A model generated the notes under the pieces. That model saw nothing but the letters and a program-made list of their open reading frames with translations. It did no database searches and was not told where the DNA came from. The translations under genes were made by a program, and so were the position numbers. From Solea solea (lineage: Eukaryota > Chordata > Actinopteri > Pleuronectiformes > Soleidae), in NCBI RefSeq assembly GCF_958295425.1, contig NC_081144.1, positions 7,975,186 to 8,039,185 on the forward strand: a stretch of DNA of 64,000 nucleotides, read 5' to 3'. The stretch's first letter is position 1. Every line of letters starts with the position of its first letter. This document shows, piece by piece, positions 37,284-50,100 of this stretch.

Positions 37284-38074
37284 GCTCATGATTTTATTTT
37301 ACACTGATTTCCCCGATTCATTTCTTTTACTCTAGTTGTCATGCAAATTCAGAAATAACTGCAGATACAACTCAATCATCTCTGTAATACAAAACAATAT
37401 AATATTGTAATATAAAAAGCATATTACAGTGTCAGTTAATCAGAGATGGGATTCTGCCCACTTTAGTAATCCTGTGGAGTTGCTGTGCCATGCGCAGCAT
37501 GTGTGTTCTTTCCTGCAGCTGAATGGAGACCATGCTGCACTGTGAGCTGCAGGCTGGATTCCTGAGAGCTGGACACCATGTGGGAAAGATATGGCCATTA
37601 CTGCCAGCAATCCCTCTGGTGCTGGAACAGGCAACATCAATGTGGGGCTGTGAGTCCTTGTTAACATTATTGGCAGGTGGTGTGTGAAGCTGTCCTTGTC
37701 CATGTCAAACTAAAAACTGAAAGCCTAGGGAGCCTGTCAGGCTTCTTTTTAACCTTGAGCAGGAATGCTATTACAGGATGAGTCAATGTTAGGTTATAAA
37801 AATATCAAATGTTTATTTTGTGTGTCTACTCAAAACTAAACAAGTGTTCACAAGTATGTTAAAACTATCTTTAGCTGGAATAAACAAATAACAAATACTA
37901 CAAAGGAGTATTAGGGCCAGCCAAAGAAAAAAAAAAAAAATCGAAATAATCTGGCACAAGAAAAAAAAAAAGCCAGGTGAAAAAATTAATAAAAAATAAA
38001 CTGTAGAGGCTTGACCACGTACCACAACAAAGCAACAAGCAACTGACGGCTCCATGACAGCAGCCGGCCCGACG

Positions 38075-38510
38075 TGGAGTGCGGTAGTGTCTGCATCTCA
38101 GACGCCACGTCTGTCTGAGCTCCACACGGACAGGATCAAGCAACTTGATCAGTTGCCTTATTGTATCTTGTGATACAACATACCCTCTCTGGGTCGCACG
38201 CAGGTGCAACCATCGGTACCCCTGTCTTTTTACATTACATTACATGTCATTTAGCAGACGCTTTTATCCAAAGCGATTTACAAGGGAATCGAGTACAACC
38301 TGCCAGAGGTGGAGTTGAACTTGCGACCATGGAGTCTTTTGCACACAGGGTACCGGTCTTAACCACTGAGCTACCCTACCCCTGCATCTGCCCCGTTCCA
38401 GCTATTTCATTTTGTATGAATGGGGCCAAGTTTCCGACACAGCCTCTTCAGCGTCCTAATACTTATCACCATACCGTGTTTATGAGCCAAGAGAGAGAAT
38501 TTACTTATCA
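38075..38510 (-). pseudogene. Broken transposase fragment interrupted by a SINE
   Basis: Two blocks in one reading direction resemble the N-terminal part of an integrase-type transposase that I recall from fish genomes. The first (about 38500-38403) contains SIRTLKRLCRKLG. The second (38220-38075) contains HLRATQRGYVVSQDT and then IKLLDPVRVELR. A SINE at 38225-38384 splits them. The frame on either side of the SINE would be continuous if the insert and one 8-bp duplication were absent. Before the first block a TAA replaces a likely sense codon and the frame shifts. The C-terminal catalytic region is missing. It cannot make a working enzyme. Confidence 0.7.
38217..38384 (-). mobile_element. 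tRNA-derived SINE with L2-type tail, nested
   Basis: Minus strand, 5' to 3': a tRNA-like head with A box TAGCTCAGTGG (about 38373-38363) and a B-box-like AGTTCAACTCC (about 38319-38309). A tail follows with the stem-loop CGCTTT-GGATA-AAAGCG, then TCTGCTAAATGACATG and TGTAATGTAATGTA. The GGATA-loop hairpin with TGTAA repeats is the tail form known from eel UnaL2 and related SINEs, used for LINE-driven mobilisation. It is flanked by 8-bp CAGGGGTA duplications (TACCCCTG on plus at 38217-38224 and 38377-38384). It inserted into the older DNA transposon. Confidence 0.85.
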
Positions 38511-38716
38511 TTATAGCCGATTCTGAAGTACCGCTTAATCGACGCATCTGTAGAGACAGCCATGGCCATTGACTGTAGTACTTTGATATTTTCTAAATTA
38601 ATTTATTTTTATGCTTGACTGTTTTTTTTTCTTGTGCTGGATTTTTTTTTTGCCTGCTTTTTTCCCTTGTGCTGTTTTTTTTTTTGGCTGGCCCTAATAC
38701 TCCTTTGTACAAATAC

Positions 38717-39254
38717 TGTAGATGTTTCCCAAAAAAGTATGTTAACATCACTCAGTGCTCACAACAGATGGTGCACGATGGTGGATGGTGTTTCCTGGTA
38801 ACTGTCTTAACAGTACACGCTTAACACTTCAACAATAAACTGCAGCGACAAAAAGGTCAAAACTTGCTTTATTTTCAATTTACACTTAATAGTTGCAAAA
38901 CAGAGTAAAAACACCTGAATCTGCCACATGCGGTGTATTCGTAATGTCTTAGTCTGAAAGCCAAAAAGTCAGAGATATCGGTTACATGCTGCTCATGCAA
39001 AGAACTATAGACAACCGTTTCCATTTTTTAATGTCTTTACTTTGCATAGAGTGGGGGAAAAAAAAGCTCTTTAAATATACTGTGGCTTTGGAAAGAAATC
39101 TTAAGGTGAAGTATCATGAGGATTGAACTTTCACAATGTCTGGAACTACTGAATAAAATTGGTGATAAAGAATGCTATTGCCAGCAAAAGAGCATGAAGG
39201 CATGTCTGTCCATCTTTATCATCACATCAATATGCACACATGTGCACGCCCATG
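38717..39254. other. Non-coding stretch, no gene seen
   Basis: No coding, RNA or repeat feature was recognised. Confidence 0.5.
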
Positions 39255-39280
39255 CCCCCCCCCCCCCCACACACACACAC
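39255..39280. repeat. Poly-C plus CA repeat
   Basis: Fourteen C followed by six AC units. Confidence 0.9.
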
Positions 39281-39980
39281 TAGCATGAAGCGGTGTTACT
39301 CCTCAATCAGCCATAAGGTTAAACTGTGCAAACATTTGCAGTGTTTAATTTGTGAGCCGTTCAAACACAACCCTATGGCTGTGACACATTATGAGGAGGG
39401 GCCGAGGGAGCCCATGTTGACAAATCCGTAGTGACAGGTGTGTGTCATGTGTGAGTGTGTCTATGTGCACTGCAAAAATAAATGGATACAATAAAAAAAT
39501 CTCTTAATTCAGGTGGTAGTTCTTGTTTCGCAAATTATATATATATTTTTTGAATCAGGATAATACGACTTCTATTCATTTGTACACATTTTAAATGTAA
39601 TAATTTAGGTGAATAGTTTTCCACTGTTCAGTTTTGATATACAATCAATTAAGTCTAGTTAATTTTAATTCATTCTAAGATCAATGTCAGGGGCAGAGGA
39701 AACCAAATTATGTAAAACGCGAGGACAGGTGGTAAATTGGTACTATTCCATTTGAATTGTTTAAGTATATTCTGTATTGGCTGATCATTTTAAATAATAA
39801 TTCATACTGTACAGTCGTCTGATTGTAACTCGGACTGTGAAATAGATTTGTTGCCTCAGTAAATATGAGTGACATTAGATGCCAGTATTTATTTACTGTT
39901 TTACTTAGTTTTAGTTTTTCATTTCATTGATAATTTTTTTCCCCCATCACATTTATGCTGTTGTCAAAAATATTCCTAAT
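39281..39980. other. Non-coding stretch, no gene seen
   Basis: AT-rich from 39530 to 39900. No repeat copy or gene was recognised. Confidence 0.5.
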
Positions 39981-40008
39981 CCCCCCCCCCCCCCCCCCAA
40001 AAAAAAAA
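39981..40008. repeat. Poly-C directly joined to poly-A
   Basis: Eighteen C are followed at once by ten A. A CT- or A-rich junction of this kind is prone to slippage and sequencing error. Confidence 0.9.
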
Positions 40009-40704
40009 TCCAGACACACCAACTGTGGGGAAAGATGAAAAAAATTCTGACGAGAGTTTATCTTGCCCATTTTATTGACAGCCCATATGTTGCTCCCAGA
40101 TCTTTACTCTGGGGGCTTCTGCAGCTGTCAACATGTCTTGGAGTCCAGGTGAATCTGAGAGAACGACAGATGAGAGAACATCAGCAGATGATGCACTTTA
40201 ACGCTGGCTCAGAATCAAATCCAGTTGCTAACTAACACTCATTACGGCGGAGGCTTGGCTGTAGTGTATAAATATACTTGCAGATGAGTATTTGCCCCCT
40301 TCTTCTGGCAGGTTATCTTGAACAGACTGCGTCTCCTTAGCAGCAACACATAGGTGCTGACACATAGACAGATGGGTTGCTCGCTGCCCCCTGGTCTCCC
40401 TGTGATGGCATCAACGAGGATGGATGGGCTTATATCAAAGGTACAATTGGTCATCCTCCAGCCCCGTTGCAAATTTATTTACTGATTTACTTGCATAGAT
40501 CTTGTTTACTCGTAAATTACTTATAATCATGAGCACATGCTGTGCGTATGGCAGGAGCTGAGGAAATAAATCCTGCCAGTGCATCTTGTCACACATATTT
40601 GGGACAAAAGAGGAAATGCCAGAAAAACTACAAAAAGTAGTTTTCGTGAGCAGCTTTCTAAAGATGCTACTTTGCATTTCTAAGCTGCAGAATAATAATG
40701 ATGA
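40009..40704. other. Non-coding stretch, no gene seen
   Basis: Unique-looking DNA. The frames at 39927-40235 and 40435-40776 have no domain. Confidence 0.5.
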
Positions 40705-40920
40705 TGGTGTGTGTGTACTTGTATTTGTTACCACTTTTCTGGCCATGTCAGGACCAGTATTCTTCTTGGAGACCAAAGCCTGGTCCTACTGAGACACAAT
40801 CTAATTTCTGAGGAACAGGCAAAGATTATTAGGACCAGGCTTTAACTGGTTATGGTCAATGTTTCCAAATGAATGAAAGTCAGTGTAGTGTCTTCAGAAG
40901 AATAGCTGCATACACACGTG
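40705..40920 (+). repeat. Degraded interspersed repeat, copy 2
   Basis: GTGTGTGTACTTGTATTTG, ACCAAAGCCTGGTCCTACTG, TTTAACTGGTTATGGTCAAT and GAATAGCTGCATACACACG. The second half matches 17421-17610 in reverse. I recognise the whole as a common fish repeat built around CCTGGTCC and CTGGTTATGG. Confidence 0.65.
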
Positions 40921-40931
40921 TGTAGAAAGAG

Positions 40932-40967
40932 ACTGTCTGTCTCTCTGTCTGTCTGTCTGTCTGTCTG
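40932..40967. repeat. CTGT microsatellite
   Basis: Tandem CTGT units with one CTCT interruption. Confidence 0.9.
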
Positions 40968-41917
40968 GCAGGCTGCTGTGCCAGGGTGGAGATGGAGTCA
41001 GGAACAGTTCCACAGATCTAGGCATTAAACTAATGTGCTGGGATCAGGGGCCAGCGCCTCGCAAGCTGTCCCTTTGGCTGAGGACTGTAATATGAACGGG
41101 CAGTGAGTGAGCACATGCCGTCTGTAATGGCACAGAAACCAAAGACCTGCCTTTAGGTCCTGCTCCAGGCCACGTAAACACACATAATTCCAAAACCATG
41201 GATGCTGGTTGTGGTCCCTGTGATCAACAATGGAGCCAGGTGATGAGAATAATTCCCCTGTTTTGTTGGCCAGAGGGGTTATTTAGAAACCCACAGCTGG
41301 TGACGGCCATGGTTGTGATCATATACAAGGGGCAAAGCCAATGTTCTTTTTTTTTTTTTAGTGTTAGTGTTTTTCCCTGGTTTTACTTTTACTGACCACA
41401 ACTTGTGGGCTTTATAGTGTTTGATGAGATGTTCAACAACTATCTTAAATTCTTCATTCATTTGAGATGGCCTATGCTGCGATACTGTGTTTGTTGACAT
41501 CAACCTGCTTATAGATGTAAATCAGCCCTATGCAACAACACCAATTATTATTTTGTAATAAGTGCTAGTTCATTTATTTCTGCTGTCCATTTTTTTTATT
41601 TATTTTTTGCCTGACAAATGTAGAACTTTTGTATTTTCTTTGTTGTCTGTTTTTGTGGATGGCCCTGTGTATGGGCGTGTGCATTGTCTCTTCCCTTTCT
41701 GATGCGATTCCCCATTTAGCAATTATTTTATTGGCTTATTGGAACTCCACGTGTATCTGATTGGAATTCTTTGTTTGTTTTTATGCACTTTCTGTCAGAC
41801 ACTAAAAGGAGACTGCCTCTAAAACAGTTTGTGGTCCAGTCCTGGCTTCTTTTTTACTCAACACAATGAAGAGTGTGTGAGCCCACTGATTACACCTACT
41901 CAAAGTAATAAATAAAG
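40968..41917. other. Non-coding stretch, no gene seen
   Basis: T-rich around 41345-41360 and 41590-41660. No feature was recognised. Confidence 0.5.
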
Positions 41918-42160
41918 ATGCAGTTGGTGTAGTGGTTAGTATTCTTGCCCATGTGCAGTCATGTAGGTTTTGTTTTTCATCCCACAGTTCAAAAACATGC
42001 AGATTTGGGGATTAGGCAACATGGACACTCTAGATTGGCTGTAGGTGTGTGTGTGTGAGTGTGTGTGAGACTGAATGGTTGTTTGTCTCGATGTGGCCCT
42101 GTGATGGACTGGTGACTGGTCCAGGGTGGCTAAAGCAGTAGAAGATGGATGGATGGACGG
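41918..42160 (+). mobile_element. tRNA-derived SINE with GGATG tail, diverged copy
   Basis: A box TGGTGTAGTGG (41925-41935), a damaged B-box region, then AACATGCAGATTTGGGGATT, GACACTCTAGATTGGCTG and GCAGTAGAAGATGGATGGAT. It is the same family as 60007-60336 but more diverged, with a short internal TG run (42044-42066) and an extra CTGTGATGGACTGGTGACTG block. No clear target duplication was found. Confidence 0.75.
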
Positions 42161-43147
42161 AATACGTAGTTATCCTCCATTGCATTTAAACCCATGACTT
42201 GAACTAGAACAAACTGAATGAATTCCTGTCCATCAAATGTTTTTATTTTTACTTACTCAGACACAAGCAGGATATCAAAGAAAAGCTGCCACACAAAATC
42301 CAAAATATAATAACTGATTATGAAAGGATTACAATTGAAAATCCCTGTGAGGAATTCTGTTTGACATGCTGACTGAGAGACAAAGTTTCTTGACTGCTCT
42401 CCAAAGTGAAGTTCTTTTTCTGCTCAAGTAGTTTTTCTCCCTCCCACTCCTTGAGTCATCTTTACAGTATGTCCCTCTCAGTTCATCTCTGATCTCGCTC
42501 TGCCACAACATTGTCGCATCGGGCATGAGCAAAGGAGAAATGAAACTGCCATCAACTTTTAGCCCCTTGACACTGAGAGTAAGGACGAGAAAATGAAACA
42601 TGGATCCCTCTGAGAATTGGGTCTTTTCAAAAGGATATGATGTGGAGTTTATTTTCATTATCAGCCGAACAGTCTGTGCAGTGTCAGGGCGATTAGGATG
42701 CACTTGATAAAGTCTGTGGGTAGAATTTTTTTTTTCTTCTTCTTTGAAATCGTGGCTCACTGGCTATGTTCTTTTTTTAAGCTCTCTCCCATCACAGACG
42801 TCACTGTGCCCATCCTCAATGCTGTGGCTCATCAGAGGCTTACGTTCTCCCCTTGTCTGGTATTAGCAATTACCGCTACTGTGGAAAGGTCAGGAGATGT
42901 TTTTAAAATGCGACCCAGGCCTTTGCCCTACTGCTCCGGAGAAATGTTGTCATACATTTATTGGGTATCAAATGAGGCTCCAGAAAGTCATGCCAAGTAG
43001 AAAGCGTTGACATCCTGACATTTCCTACCTGAGGTGAAAGCCTGTCAGAGGATTTTCTCTCTGTCCTTTGCCTCTTCTAGTGTAATCCTTGGTGCCAGTT
43101 TATCTACAATGAATTGTGAAGTCTGTGTGCATTCTGGCACATTTTAA
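42161..43147. other. Non-coding stretch, no gene seen
   Basis: The 143-codon frame on the minus strand (42329-42760) shows no domain and no splice support. Otherwise unique-looking. Confidence 0.5.
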
Positions 43148-43179
43148 TATGATATGATATGATAATAAATATATTATTA

Positions 43180-43208
<29 letters not shown>
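43148..43208. repeat. ATATG/TTA/TA simple repeat
   Basis: GATAT units pass into ATT units and then about 14 TA dinucleotides. Confidence 0.9.
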
Positions 43209-43211
<3 letters not shown>

Positions 43212-46200
43212 AGACGAGAGATTTTAATAGATCTAAATGACTATGGTCTAATTTAGAGATACAGAAGAAGAGATAGAGAATTTACTGTACAGCAATACAA
43301 TTTTCAGCAGGGTGGGAAATGAACTCTCATGTTCCCAGGTTTTCTTTAAAAAAAAAAATCTTTTAACTTTTATAACAGATTTGTCAAATGTGTGTAGTAA
43401 GCACATTGACTAATTAGCCATTAGTCATATACCAGATTACACAGTCATAAGGCTCCTGCAAAAGCACACACACATATTTCTTGTTGCTCACAGATAACCC
43501 TTGACAGTCGTATCTGTGTTTTTAATTGCTTTTAGTTTGATAAAGCGCTAATCCTGTTCATTAAGGTGAGACTGTGCTTTGGGTGTATGCTCTCTCAGCA
43601 AAGGGATAAGGTGTTCCAACTCTCCTTTATTTGGATTGTAATGGTAAAATGTAAGCCTTAATGTGAGTCTAATTCACTCTCACCCCTCAGCAGTTTAGGT
43701 TTTTTCTCATCCATCTCACTTACAAACTGCACAGCTAGCCAGCTCCACACCATTTAAAGACATCGGCTTTGTTGTAATGCCCAGCACAAGGATGCTAAAT
43801 TATTTTCTTATTTAGACATGGTATTGCAAATGACTGTTAGCCACAGCGGCATAGCATTCTTGTCCTGAGTTGTGAAGGCAGTGTCTTCTGTATAAGTAAA
43901 AAAAAAACAAAAAAAAAACAATATTGTAACTGTATATATCAATTTTTTTCAGCTCCACTTTATTTCTGTAAATGTTTGAAAACAGTGTAATTCATCTGCC
44001 ACATTTTGGCAGCCTACTTTCTCTTTATTCTTTATCACATAATTCAGAAATGTATTCATGCATTAAAAAAAACCTAAAGAGATCTGACAGCAAAACAGGT
44101 GTTCTATTCACACCATTAACTTGATAAGAATATTAAGAAGCAGGGATAAGGAGCCGTCACACAGGCTTTACGTTTGCAAATGAAACAAGCCGGTCTTTGC
44201 AGCAAGAAAAGATTAATACTGCCGGCATATGTAATTATACTAGATGCATGCTGGGATATTGATTTGCTCCAAGCTAAATGGAACACAAGATGGATAGTGG
44301 CCTTTTTGATTAATACATATTCTTTGTCAAAAAACATGACGGTGCATCATATAGTAGACCCTGTAGCTACAGTTTGCACCATTGTTGTAATTTAAGTTTG
44401 GTATGTTCACCCATAGCTGATTAAATCGTATGATTTTATCGTTGTTGCTTAAATAACACCTTTACATTGCCTTTTTTTCCCCCGATTCTGAAATTAATTA
44501 ATTCTACTGTATCTTATTGCAGTAATATGCATGTGGCTTGGAATACAGAAACCTAGTGTTTTGGCCAGATCATTATCTGTTCTGCCAAGGTGTCTGTCCC
44601 TGCCGGCTTTGTTTTCAAGCTCCTGTGTTCCACCTCCTTGAAGCGAGGGGAAGAAAAGGGCACAAGAACAATGGGAGAAAGGTGCATCATTTGTTTAGTT
44701 GAAATATTATGGATAGCATTTCTGATTGGAGACTGTGGCCTTTACCTGAGCATGACGCCCTCCATATGCTCATACTGCCATATTCCTTCTGTAGCATATC
44801 GACAGTGCCAATGAATAATGATAAAGGATTCAAAACTGTGCCAGTGTGCCTCAAGCATGTGCTCAGTGTTCAGCAGATTCGTCTTTTTTTGTTAGGATTT
44901 GGTGTGTTTTTTTGGTCTCTCCCAATTCTCAGTTCAATCTCAGCTACTCTTGCTCTTCCCCTCCGTTTTTATCCTGCAATGGTGGAGGTGCTGTAATTGT
45001 CTTGGTTTTTACACCTCCTTATAAGCCAGTCTGAGCAGGTTTCAGTTACAACTTCATACAACTGTGCAGAGAAAACAAATACCCAAGCTAAGCTTCAATG
45101 GGACTTTTTTTTTTTTTTTTGTTAAGTGTAATATTCAGAAAAGGGGGATACAAATGTTTTTTGAGTTATGTGTCACATGTAAGCAAACACACACCAAGTC
45201 ATACCCATATTACTTTGAGTCTGTATGTTTTTCGGGGTGGGGGGGGGGGATTTATATCTGATCTATTTAGATTAGTTTGCATGAAACCAAGTTGAACTTT
45301 CAACTAAATGTCATTGGAACCAAACGACCACAATTGGCCTCACTGCTCCGATAACAGATGAAGAACAACTACATTTGTCACGTGAAGAAGTGCCACATCT
45401 TCATATCAAAAGTCTTACTGGGTGTAACAAGGGCCGGTGTGTGCAATCTCAAAGATTGTCAGGAGACACAGGAAGAGAAGGGCGTGGGGGGGTGGTGGAG
45501 GTGGTGGTGATATTTTCACTGTCACTGCTTGTATTTTTAACAGCCTGTCAGTGTGATTAATGACAGCTAAGAGCCCCATTGACCTTTTTCATAGATTTAT
45601 GGACTTCATAGTGCAATAACTTAGTGTTTTCTTGTGCATTCATTTTCCATACATTGATGTTTGTCATTTATAGGGTTCAGAGTTTGGCTTCTTCCCCCGC
45701 CACATGCTTCCTCCGTTGATTGGCTCCACTCCCTCAGGCTTGTCACTGGGAGGTAGAAGATGTCATCTGGTGGTGTCATCCCAACAGGTACAGCACAAAT
45801 TCACTGGGAAGGCTGTTGACAAGGATGTTGTGAGCCAATAATCTTTGAGTCAGCACATATTCTGAACCTTCAGTGCTGCCACTCCAGTTTGAGGGTAATC
45901 AGCGACTTGGTGTTATTTTTAGTATCGTGTGTGCCATTTTTTTGACATTCTGTCAATGTATGTGATATATTATGTCAATGCCTGTTGACATTACAGCCAT
46001 CACGTATTACACTATGTAGAGTGTTATAGTATGTACATATAATTTTAAAATGGAAAATGGACGTGTATGCTGTACATTTATTTTGTCAGGGGACACTTAG
46101 GCTGTCAAATATTAGACTACTGTTTGTGGTAGTAAGTTATTGTACTGACATATTTTCATTTTTTGTTGATACTAAGAAATCTATATCAGTACATGCTTGT

Positions 46201-47109
46201 ATCATGTTTTTTTGGCACCTAGTTGGTCGGGTTTAAGAGCAGGTCTCTTTACCTTTTTACATGCACTTTAATCTGTTGCTTTAAACAAAATGCTTTTATT
46301 GTCATTTCCCACAGTCATTTTTTCACTTCTTTAGTGTCAGTGCTGTATGCCATACTAGCAGAGGGTTGTACTTATCACCAAAGACGAGCGTAGCTCATAC
46401 GATATATAGCACCCATCAAGTTACGGTTAATATTAACATTTAAGATCTACATTAAAAATGCAAAGAATTCCTTAAATCTTCCCCCTCTTGTGCTGTAATC
46501 CTGAGAATAATGATGCTTTTTTCCCCCAAATGCTGCTGAAGAATTGTATTGTCGATAATTCTCTTTTCCTGCCTCTATTGTCAAATATAGTGCAAATTTG
46601 CAACTAATGTGACACAGAACATGATCAGCTTGACTGTCACTAATGTGTGACCCCTCCCTCCTCCAGCAGAATAGTTCTCGTGGCTATTAACAGTAGCAAG
46701 GCTGAGCTCTCTGCACTTGTCTGCTGTGGTTAGTGTCAGGAGTTTGTTCAGATCAGGGGCACTGCTTCAAGGGAAGATCAGGCGTTGCTTGATTTACACC
46801 CATTATTTTCTTGTTTGCTGCATGAAACTGTTCACTTGGAAGCAAATATGCTGCTGTGGTAACGACACAGTTGCACATAACTCATGTCAACATATAGCAC
46901 TGAGGAAATTTGAAAATGGATTAAACAAAAAAATCTGATACAATAAAGTCAGTTGATAATATCAGTTACTGGGCTGCCAGACAACAATATTCACATTATT
47001 ACTTCTGTTTTAATTTGGCATTTGATTATTACTGGCCAAATTATCATATGCTATTGTATGTAGTGGACCAAACAGTCAATTGACAGAAAATAATGACCAA
47101 AAAAGTGAG
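43209..47109. other. Non-coding stretch, no gene seen
   Basis: Unique-looking DNA with A tracts near 43900-43920, a 16-base T tract at 45105-45120 and a G tract at about 45236-45249. 44200-44330 and nearby blocks look like conserved non-coding DNA but were not tested. A 15-base segment at about 45751 lies between acceptor-like and donor-like bases; it is too short to call an exon. No gene. Confidence 0.5.
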
Positions 47110-47190
47110 ACAACATACAATACATGTATCACATCGTCACTGGTCTCATGATTCGATAAACAATGTTACCTGGCTATCATCGATTATGTG
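47110..47190. repeat. Degraded repeat with ATACATGTATC motif
   Basis: AATACATGTATCACATCGTC, then TCATGATTCGATAAACAATG and TACCTGGCTATC resemble a fish repeat rich in ATCGTGATTCGATA. Only recall supports it, and it is heavily eroded. Confidence 0.35.
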
Positions 47191-50100
47191 CCGTCACTGA
47201 ATTGTTCATATTCGCAACACAATACTTGTTAAAATGATTAATATGTTATTTTATAACGCCACTGGAAAGTATTCAAATAATATCTAAGCATATAAATATA
47301 CAAACACAATGAAACATAAATCTCCATGTTGATGCAGCTCTTGGTTTGGTTCTTTACTGGGCCTCAGTGACATAAATGCAGAGTATCTCTTTTCACTTGG
47401 GGACATTAGGGGACATTTGGGCAATAGGGGACATTTCTGTCACTATTACAAAAGATTTCCTTCCTTACTCTTACATTGCATAGGGGGTTTGTCCTGGAAC
47501 AAAATCACATATTCTGTTACCTTTAATAGCAACAAGGATTTATATAGATTTAAAGAGTGTTGGAAGATGTTTGGCTATGTCAGTACCCTATTCAATGAAA
47601 TATATAACATTAGTCTAATTGTTTTTGGATAATTTAATACACAAATGTTACATATAATATATATTTAACAAGGCTCTATACCCTCAGCCACATATTATGG
47701 CCAAACCAGGAAGGACTTCTGGACTAAGTCAGTGAAGGCAGGTTTCCTCTTACAAAGCTGTGTCAGTCGTCCCATAACTTAACACATACAGACAGCTTTT
47801 TTTTGTCCTTGCAAAACCCCTGAAATTCAGTCTCCTCCATGGAGCTCTCCATCTCAGTGAGTGAGTGCAACCAGGTCCCAGGCAGACACCATGAAATGGG
47901 CAGGTCTCTGGATCATGGAGCAGACCAGTCAACCTTTGCTACCCATAGCTGGGCCATTTACCATAGCCCATTACTATCATCACGCTTTGCTGGCTCCACA
48001 TCCCTGCCATTCATTCATCCCGGTGCACTGAGAGTGTTTAAACCCTCTAATGTTCACGATACTCTGCTCAGCTCACTAGGTATAGCTCCAGCACCAATAG
48101 CCCTGGGCTCTACAGGCTGGTAATGGACTACAGATCTGGCTAGACATGCAGAGGATTGATAGTTTTGATTAGATGACATATCTTAGTGAATGCATTGCTT
48201 AGGCTTATTGATTTGTGTTGTCTGTAATATCAGTCATGACACCGACCGCATATTGCAAGATTAGGTATGTCAGACTGATTCATTTCTTATGGACTGTCTT
48301 GCTGGCTGTCTTTTAATTGACAAAAGAAATGAAACATTATTATATATTAAAAACATAAAGATAATGAATGATGACTGATGAAGCATTTGTCATGATAATG
48401 ATGATAAAGTAACCGCTGTGTGTCCAGTGGCACGTCGGTTGTAAGGTGCAAGGTGAAATTGTGCTTGTGTAATGTAGTGTGTAACGGCTTGTTGTGTTGC
48501 GTGAGTGTGTGTGTCGTAATGTAACAGCTACTATTCCTGTCATCCAAGTGATTTATTACCCAGCTAGGGGGCTTTATAGCCTGGCTATGTCTGTCTCCTC
48601 AGGCCACAGGAGTCGCACCGCGCAGCCACGTCACGTCAACAAACGGAACAATATTGCACCGCTTCGCCTCGCAGATGCCAGCTGACACACAAATCTGTCT
48701 GTTGACGCCATAGTGTTATGTTCTGACCCTTGCAGGCCAAGCGTCCGAGCAAAGGGGTAATGTGAAAAAAGATTGGAATTCATGAGAGAAGAAGTTGGAT
48801 TGACTCAGGTGAGCTGTTCACTATGAAGTATGACCATCCCGGATAAGGAACCAGTTTTATTTGGAACAGCTGAAGACTAATGCTGGATAACACATTCTCT
48901 TTATTCCCTTTATCATACCGTTACTACAGATAGCGCAGTCTGGAATGCACTAATTAGAGGACTAATTGAGCCAGAGCTCTCTGTTATTCAGTGTTGCATG
49001 AAGCAGACAAAGTGTGAGCTCTGTTGCATCTGTTGTCCTCTTCCTTCTACATCTGCACTCACAGTCTATTCCTAAAAAAAACAAAAAAAAAACACCCACA
49101 GTTTTGTTATTCCATCTCCTGCCTGTCACATACATCTGTTGGAGTCGATCTTGTGTTGTTTGAATAGCTGAGATAAATAAGAACTAGGATACTCCTAATA
49201 GTATGTGGCCTACCTTTTCTTTGCTGGTCTAGAGGAAACAACTGTTCACATCAAGGACTGGGGTTGTCCTGGCCAACAAGAGGAGTAAAACTGTGAGGAA
49301 AGTGGTGGCCTGCTGTCATTTGTCCTACTACGGTTTCATAATGATCATAGACCCTCCTGGGGAAAATGTAGAGCTAATTGCCTTTTAATAATTACAAAGT
49401 TTGGAGAGTTTGTTTATCGCATCCTCCTTGTATCATTTTGAACTGGATCCTGAACTCTACAGAGACATTTGAACCTTTTGGGGCCACTGGAGATGGGTTT
49501 CCAAAAAAAAAAAGAAGGCAGAAATCTACGTCCTTGGGCTGTGATTTAAACCATATGTCCTGTAATGAGGCTGTCAGGAGGTTGTTGTGGATCTAAGTTG
49601 GCTCCCATGGCAGGGGCTTGTTAATGTCATTGTCACATTGTCACTCTCTGGGCCTTGAGATGAAGGACATGACCCACTGGGGCTTCTAACATCACTGGTT
49701 CTGCATTCCTCAACCCTATATGTGTGAGTTTATACTGTATATACAGTATGGATAGATTGATTCTAAATGTCCTGTGAGTTATTAATCTTAATCGAAAGAT
49801 GACACCAGGTCATCCTTTGTCACTTCTTTAGCACTGTTGTTGAGCTGTTGTTGAGCTGTCAGCTACAGTATCACCTCTTCCTGTACTGTGACTACTGTTT
49901 TCTGTATACGTCTTCTTTATCGCTTACATAAAATATGTCATGCTCTATATTCTCCACCTCTGTCCACTTGATTTGACATTCTGCTGCTCCATCGGCAGGG
50001 GATGAAAATATGAATTCACTCAGCTGTTAGATATTCACACTACTCTATTCGCTCACCTTGCATAATGATATTATTATCGTCATTACAATACACTTGACTG

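Larger units (their letters stand above)
34641..37891. other. Non-coding stretch with hairpins, no gene seen
   Basis: Unique-looking DNA without recognised repeats. It holds two adjacent hairpins at 35952-36012 and one at 37259-37283. Open frames are short and without domains. Confidence 0.55.
37892..38716 (-). mobile_element. 811-bp inverted-repeat DNA transposon, integrase-type, with 7-bp target duplication
   Basis: Perfect 24-bp terminal inverted repeats (37899-37922 and 38686-38709) begin TACAAAGGAGTATTAGGG. They are flanked by identical 7-bp CAAATAC duplications (37892-37898, 38710-38716). Subterminal A/T runs with CACAAG motifs are also inverted. Read on the minus strand, the inside carries part of a DDE/integrase-type transposase: first near 38500-38403 (ISIRTLKRLCRKLG), then, after a nested SINE, 38220-38075 (RGYVVSQDTIRQLIKLLDP). 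The frame has a stop (TAA) and a shift upstream, and the catalytic core is absent, so this is a deletion derivative. The exact superfamily (IS3EU-like is my best guess) is not settled. Confidence 0.85.

Noticed and set aside
38300..38384. Possible tRNA gene on the minus strand
   Set aside because: It is the tRNA-like head of a SINE with an L2-type tail and a target duplication.
42329..42760. 143-codon minus-strand open frame
   Set aside because: No domain or homology recognised; frames of this length occur by chance in this much AT-leaning DNA.
45740..45770. 15-base microexon between CCCTCAG and GTAGAA
   Set aside because: Too short and the donor too weak to support from sequence alone.
48584..48690. 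Acceptor-like tract followed by a CpG-rich open segment
   Set aside because: No donor site before the stop; treated as a possible exon only with RNA evidence.
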